Shown piece by piece: positions 61,621-64,000 of a DNA stretch of 64,000 nucleotides. This stretch comes from Streptomyces diastatochromogenes. Its GTDB lineage: Bacteria > Actinomycetota > Actinomycetes > Streptomycetales > Streptomycetaceae. Every line of letters begins with the position of its first letter. Within the stretch, counting starts at the first letter, position 1. The stretch is taken from positions 248,001 through 312,000 of the forward strand of contig JAPTYK010000007.1 of the NCBI GenBank assembly GCA_026913215.1. Direction: 5' to 3'. Under the pieces are notes generated by a model, which saw only the letters and a list, made by a program, of their open reading frames with translations, made no database searches and had not been told where the DNA came from. A program made the position numbers and the translations under genes.

Positions 61621-63491
61621 TCATGATCCGTCTACGCTGCCCACGCCGCTGCGGAGGATGCCAGCGGTGTAGCGCGCGAGCTGCGTGCGCAGATGTTGAT
61701 AGAAGTGCTGACCGGCCGACGGGCGCAGGAGCTGGGAGATCAGCGAGATATCGGTGAGGGTGGGGCCGCTCGGCGTCAGGGGTGGCTGCATGCTGGGTGC
61801 GAGCCGCCACTCGCTGCCGGTGAGAAGAGACCAGGCCATGGCGGAACTGCAGGCGTGAAGACGCCGCTCCTTGAGCGAGCCGGCGGCGATGCGCCGCCGT
61901 CGGCCGCGGTACGCCGCAGTGATCTCGTCCAGGTCTGGCGCCGGCAGTGTCCAGTGCGCAAACTCTCGCGTCGAGCCCGGTAGTCGGTTGTCGGTTGGCG
62001 CGCGATGTGCGTGGTGAGGCGCTGGAAGACCTCCACCAGATCGGCTCGGCGCCCGTGAATCCGTTCCTCCAGGGGGCGGAATCTGAACCAGTCATCCATC
62101 CAAGCCGAGGGGATCCCAAGGTAGGTCCCCGCTTCCCTCAGTGACAGGTCGGTTGCAGCCTGGACGAGCTGGGCGGCAACGCTCCTGCGTAGAGGTAGAT
62201 GTCCGCGACCTCTTTTGAGGAAAGCGTCGGAGAGGATGGCCACCCAGTCATCGGGAAGCCACTGAGGGATCACCTCAGGCGGGTACGTTGGCCGTCGAGC
62301 GGAGAGAACCGGCAAGACGGGGACCTGGGTGGGAAGGGGCCGGGGGAACCGCTGCTCAAGCGCTTGAAGGACTTCGTGCTGGAAGAGCGGCGAGCTGTCG
62401 CGCTTGAGCATCAGCCAGGTGTGACCCCAGGCAGCTTCGTCGCGGCTTGGCAGCTGGGCAACGACGTGCCGGAGCTCGCTTCGAAAATCCGGCACCGGAA
62501 GAGCCAGCAGGTGCACCGCGATACTCACAAGCGCGGCCGTGCCGGGCGCTGAGAATGGGTCGCTGTCCCAGCGTGGGCCGGTGGTGGTCGACAGCCTCAG
62601 CGAGGGTGCCGGGCCGGGGCGCTTCAGATCCTCATGTAGTGCCTGAGCAAGTTCCTTGCTCGGCGCGTGGAAGGCCGTAAGTGGCCAGGTCGCACGGACG
62701 AAGGCGGCCAGGATGAAAAGGTCCGTCATGCGGTTGTGGCCGGCCAGCGGGTCCAGTGAGCGGCCAGCGCCGTACGGGCGGGCTTGCAGCAGGCGCTGTT
62801 GCAGGTCGAGTAGGTCGTCCGAGAGGAAGTCGCTGGCGTTGAGATCGGCGGTGTCGAGCCGGGCGCCGCAGGGGCCCCGTCGAGGGTCGACGACGTTGCG
62901 GCACTGCGCTGGGTGGAGGGGGTCGACGTGCGGCTCGACGATCAGACTTCGTGAGGCGCCTCGGATCATCTGTGCCGGCAGCTTGCAGGCGGGGCAGGTG
63001 GTGCGAAGGAAACAGCGGTGCTCCAGGCAGGCGAAGTTGGCCGCCATCCGCCATGCCAGTTTCCAGGGTCCACCGTGGCGTTGCTGGATGGCCGAGCTGT
63101 CACCGGCAAGGCAGGAGGGGCAGTAGCGCGTCGATGTCGTCAGCAGCCAGGCGGGGAAGACCCCGCGGGGGGCGGGCGTCAGGCCGCGCATGCCCAGGAG
63201 GGCCTCGGCGACGGGCGGATAGCTGTTGACGTGGGGCTTGAAGGTGAGCGCATCCGCATCGTGCGCCGTCATGCCGGTGGTCGCGCAGAAGGCGGCCAGC
63301 ACGTCCTTCTCCAGCATGAACATCCGGCGCGCGGGTGCCGAGTGGCTGTTCGGGGCGATCAGGCCGGTGTGCTGCAGCAGGACGACGGGCTTCATGTCCA
63401 GGCGGTGGGCGAGCCGCAGGATGAAGCCGTGAAGGTCTTCGCCGGGCAGTGGTGAAAGGCTCCGGGGCAGTTGTTCGAGCGGGTGGCGCAC
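61621..63491 (-). pseudogene. tniQ: TniQ transposition protein, frameshift near 61953
   Basis: From the ATG at 63491 the frame shows EDLHGFILRLAHRLDMKPVV and a zinc site (RYCPSCLAGDSS, HRCFLRTTCPACKLP), the TniQ N-terminal domain. It runs through FPAWLLTTSTRY and YLGIPSAWMDDWFRF, then turns Arg/Ser-rich after ARRESLRT. Inserting one base near 61953 continues it as WTLPAPDLDEITAAYRGRRR through SQLLRPSAGQHFYQHLRTQL to a stop at 61621, about 623 residues. TniQ selects targets in Tn5053/Tn7-like transposition. It starts 4 nt after tniB ends, so they form an operon. Confidence 0.75.
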
Positions 63492-63494
63492 GGA

Positions 63495-64000
63495 TCAGCC
63501 TGCGGCCTGGTCGGTTCGGGGCCCGTGGTCGTCGAAGACGGTGTTGCGGCCGCGGGCGCGGCGCTTGGCGGGCTTGGGCGTCGGGGCAGCGGCCTCGCTA
63601 TCCGGGGGGTGGGTGAGGTCGTCGCGGCCGATGACGATCTCGTCGAGCAGGGCTTCGTCCAGGAGCTCCCTTCCGCTGGCCATGGCTTCCAGGCAGCCGT
63701 CTTCGATCAGCCGGCCGAGGAGCCCGACGACTCCGCCTGTCCGGCGCATCAGGTACTCGGGCATGGTCCCTTCGGTGAGCATCCCGTCGGGGGCGTTCAG
63801 CAGCCGCAGGTGTTCCTCGATGCCCTGGAGGTGGTTCACGAACGCCTGGATCCCTGCTTGGGTGGTGGTGCGGAACCGGTCGAGTTCCACGAGTTCGAAG
63901 CGCCGCTCGGTCTGGGTGACTTCCAGGCCGTGGACGCGGGTGGACTCCAGGGGCGGCATCACCCATGAGCGCTGCTTGGAGTGCCAGCGGGCTTCGCGCA
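63495..64000 (-). CDS. tniB: TniB AAA+ transposition regulator, 3' part
   Basis: The frame is open from the window edge (64000) to the stop at 63495; about 168 residues are visible and the start and ATPase core lie outside. The segment RTTTQAGIQAFVNHLQGIEE, then YLMRRTGGVVGLLGRLIEDG, is the C-terminal helical region of TniB/TnsC-type AAA+ proteins, and the tail is basic (PKPAKRRARGRN). TniB communicates between the target selector TniQ and the transposase TniA, which is presumably just beyond the edge. Confidence 0.75.
   Translation of the reverse strand, partial: REARWHSKQRSWVMPPLESTRVHGLEVTQTERRFELVELDRFRTTTQAGIQAFVNHLQGIEEHLRLLNAPDGMLTEGTMPEYLMRRTGGVVGLLGRLIEDGCLEAMASGRELLDEALLDEIVIGRDDLTHPPDSEAAAPTPKPAKRRARGRNTVFDDHGPRTDQAAG

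Overview
The window is high-GC actinobacterial DNA, almost certainly Streptomyces. Codon third positions are strongly G/C biased, GTG starts are frequent, purine-rich ribosome-binding sites precede most genes, and the families seen (DUF2637, small Prim-Pol, DUF6884, DUF3263-like, CxxC mini-proteins, Lsr2-type tail) are typical of Streptomyces plasmids and integrated elements. A ParA-type partition locus at the left edge, many orphan small genes and a TniB/TniQ transposition pair at the right edge suggest a large plasmid or a plasmid-derived accessory region. This origin is an inference: no replication gene, telomere or attachment site is visible.

Layout. (1) 1-2.2 kb: 3' end of parA plus two genes for candidate ribbon-helix-helix centromere-binding proteins that share one module in three copies. 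(2) 2.2-35.1 kb: about 38 mostly small, mostly plus-strand genes. Nineteen promoters in this stretch share one bipartite element, TTCGC (or CTCGC), then 29-30 nt, then TANNNT; a twentieth site is degenerate. It looks like one regulon. Members include three paralogous coiled-coil proteins, a HAD phosphatase-like protein, an SRA-domain restriction-like protein with a changed nuclease site, an AcrVA2-like protein, a degenerate Prim-Pol, several CxxC mini-proteins and a DUF2637 membrane protein. Inside the block sit a minus-strand MoxR-type AAA+ ATPase with a divergent HExxH/VWA partner, and a minus-strand toxin-antitoxin-like pair. (3) 35.4-38.5 kb: a frameshifted HTH protein with a palindromic operator and two small genes. 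(4) 38.5-45.5 kb: a peptidoglycan-like cassette of C39 protease-like protein, PLP-dependent dehydratase/racemase, Ddl-type ATP-grasp ligase, MurF, a decayed MurC, and an XRE/TPR regulator. (5) 45.9-52.8 kb: small regulators (STAS protein, HTH protein), a CxxC-rich tyrosine-recombinase-like gene (frameshifted), a lipoprotein, a coupled small-gene operon and a cold-shock protein. (6) 53.1-61.6 kb: SIR2-domain protein, Sua5/TsaC, beta-carbonic anhydrase, endonuclease-VII-like protein, PP2C-like phosphatase and a TOTE-type primase-helicase, which together look like a defence/conflict neighbourhood. (7) 61.6-64 kb: tniQ and the 3' part of tniB.

How the parts may work together. Regions 2 and 6 look like maintenance and conflict functions of a mobile replicon: partition, primase-like proteins, modified-DNA recognition, candidate anti-CRISPR, toxin-antitoxin, SIR2 and primase-helicase. 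The Mur/Ddl cassette would make or remodel a muropeptide-like product.

Caution. At least eight single-base reading-frame breaks occur in otherwise well-formed genes (near 15500, 26880, 36432, 43027, 43093, 43291, 48277 and 61953), most looking like one missing base. Either several genes are recent pseudogenes or the assembly has uncorrected indels, so the broken genes should be read as provisional.
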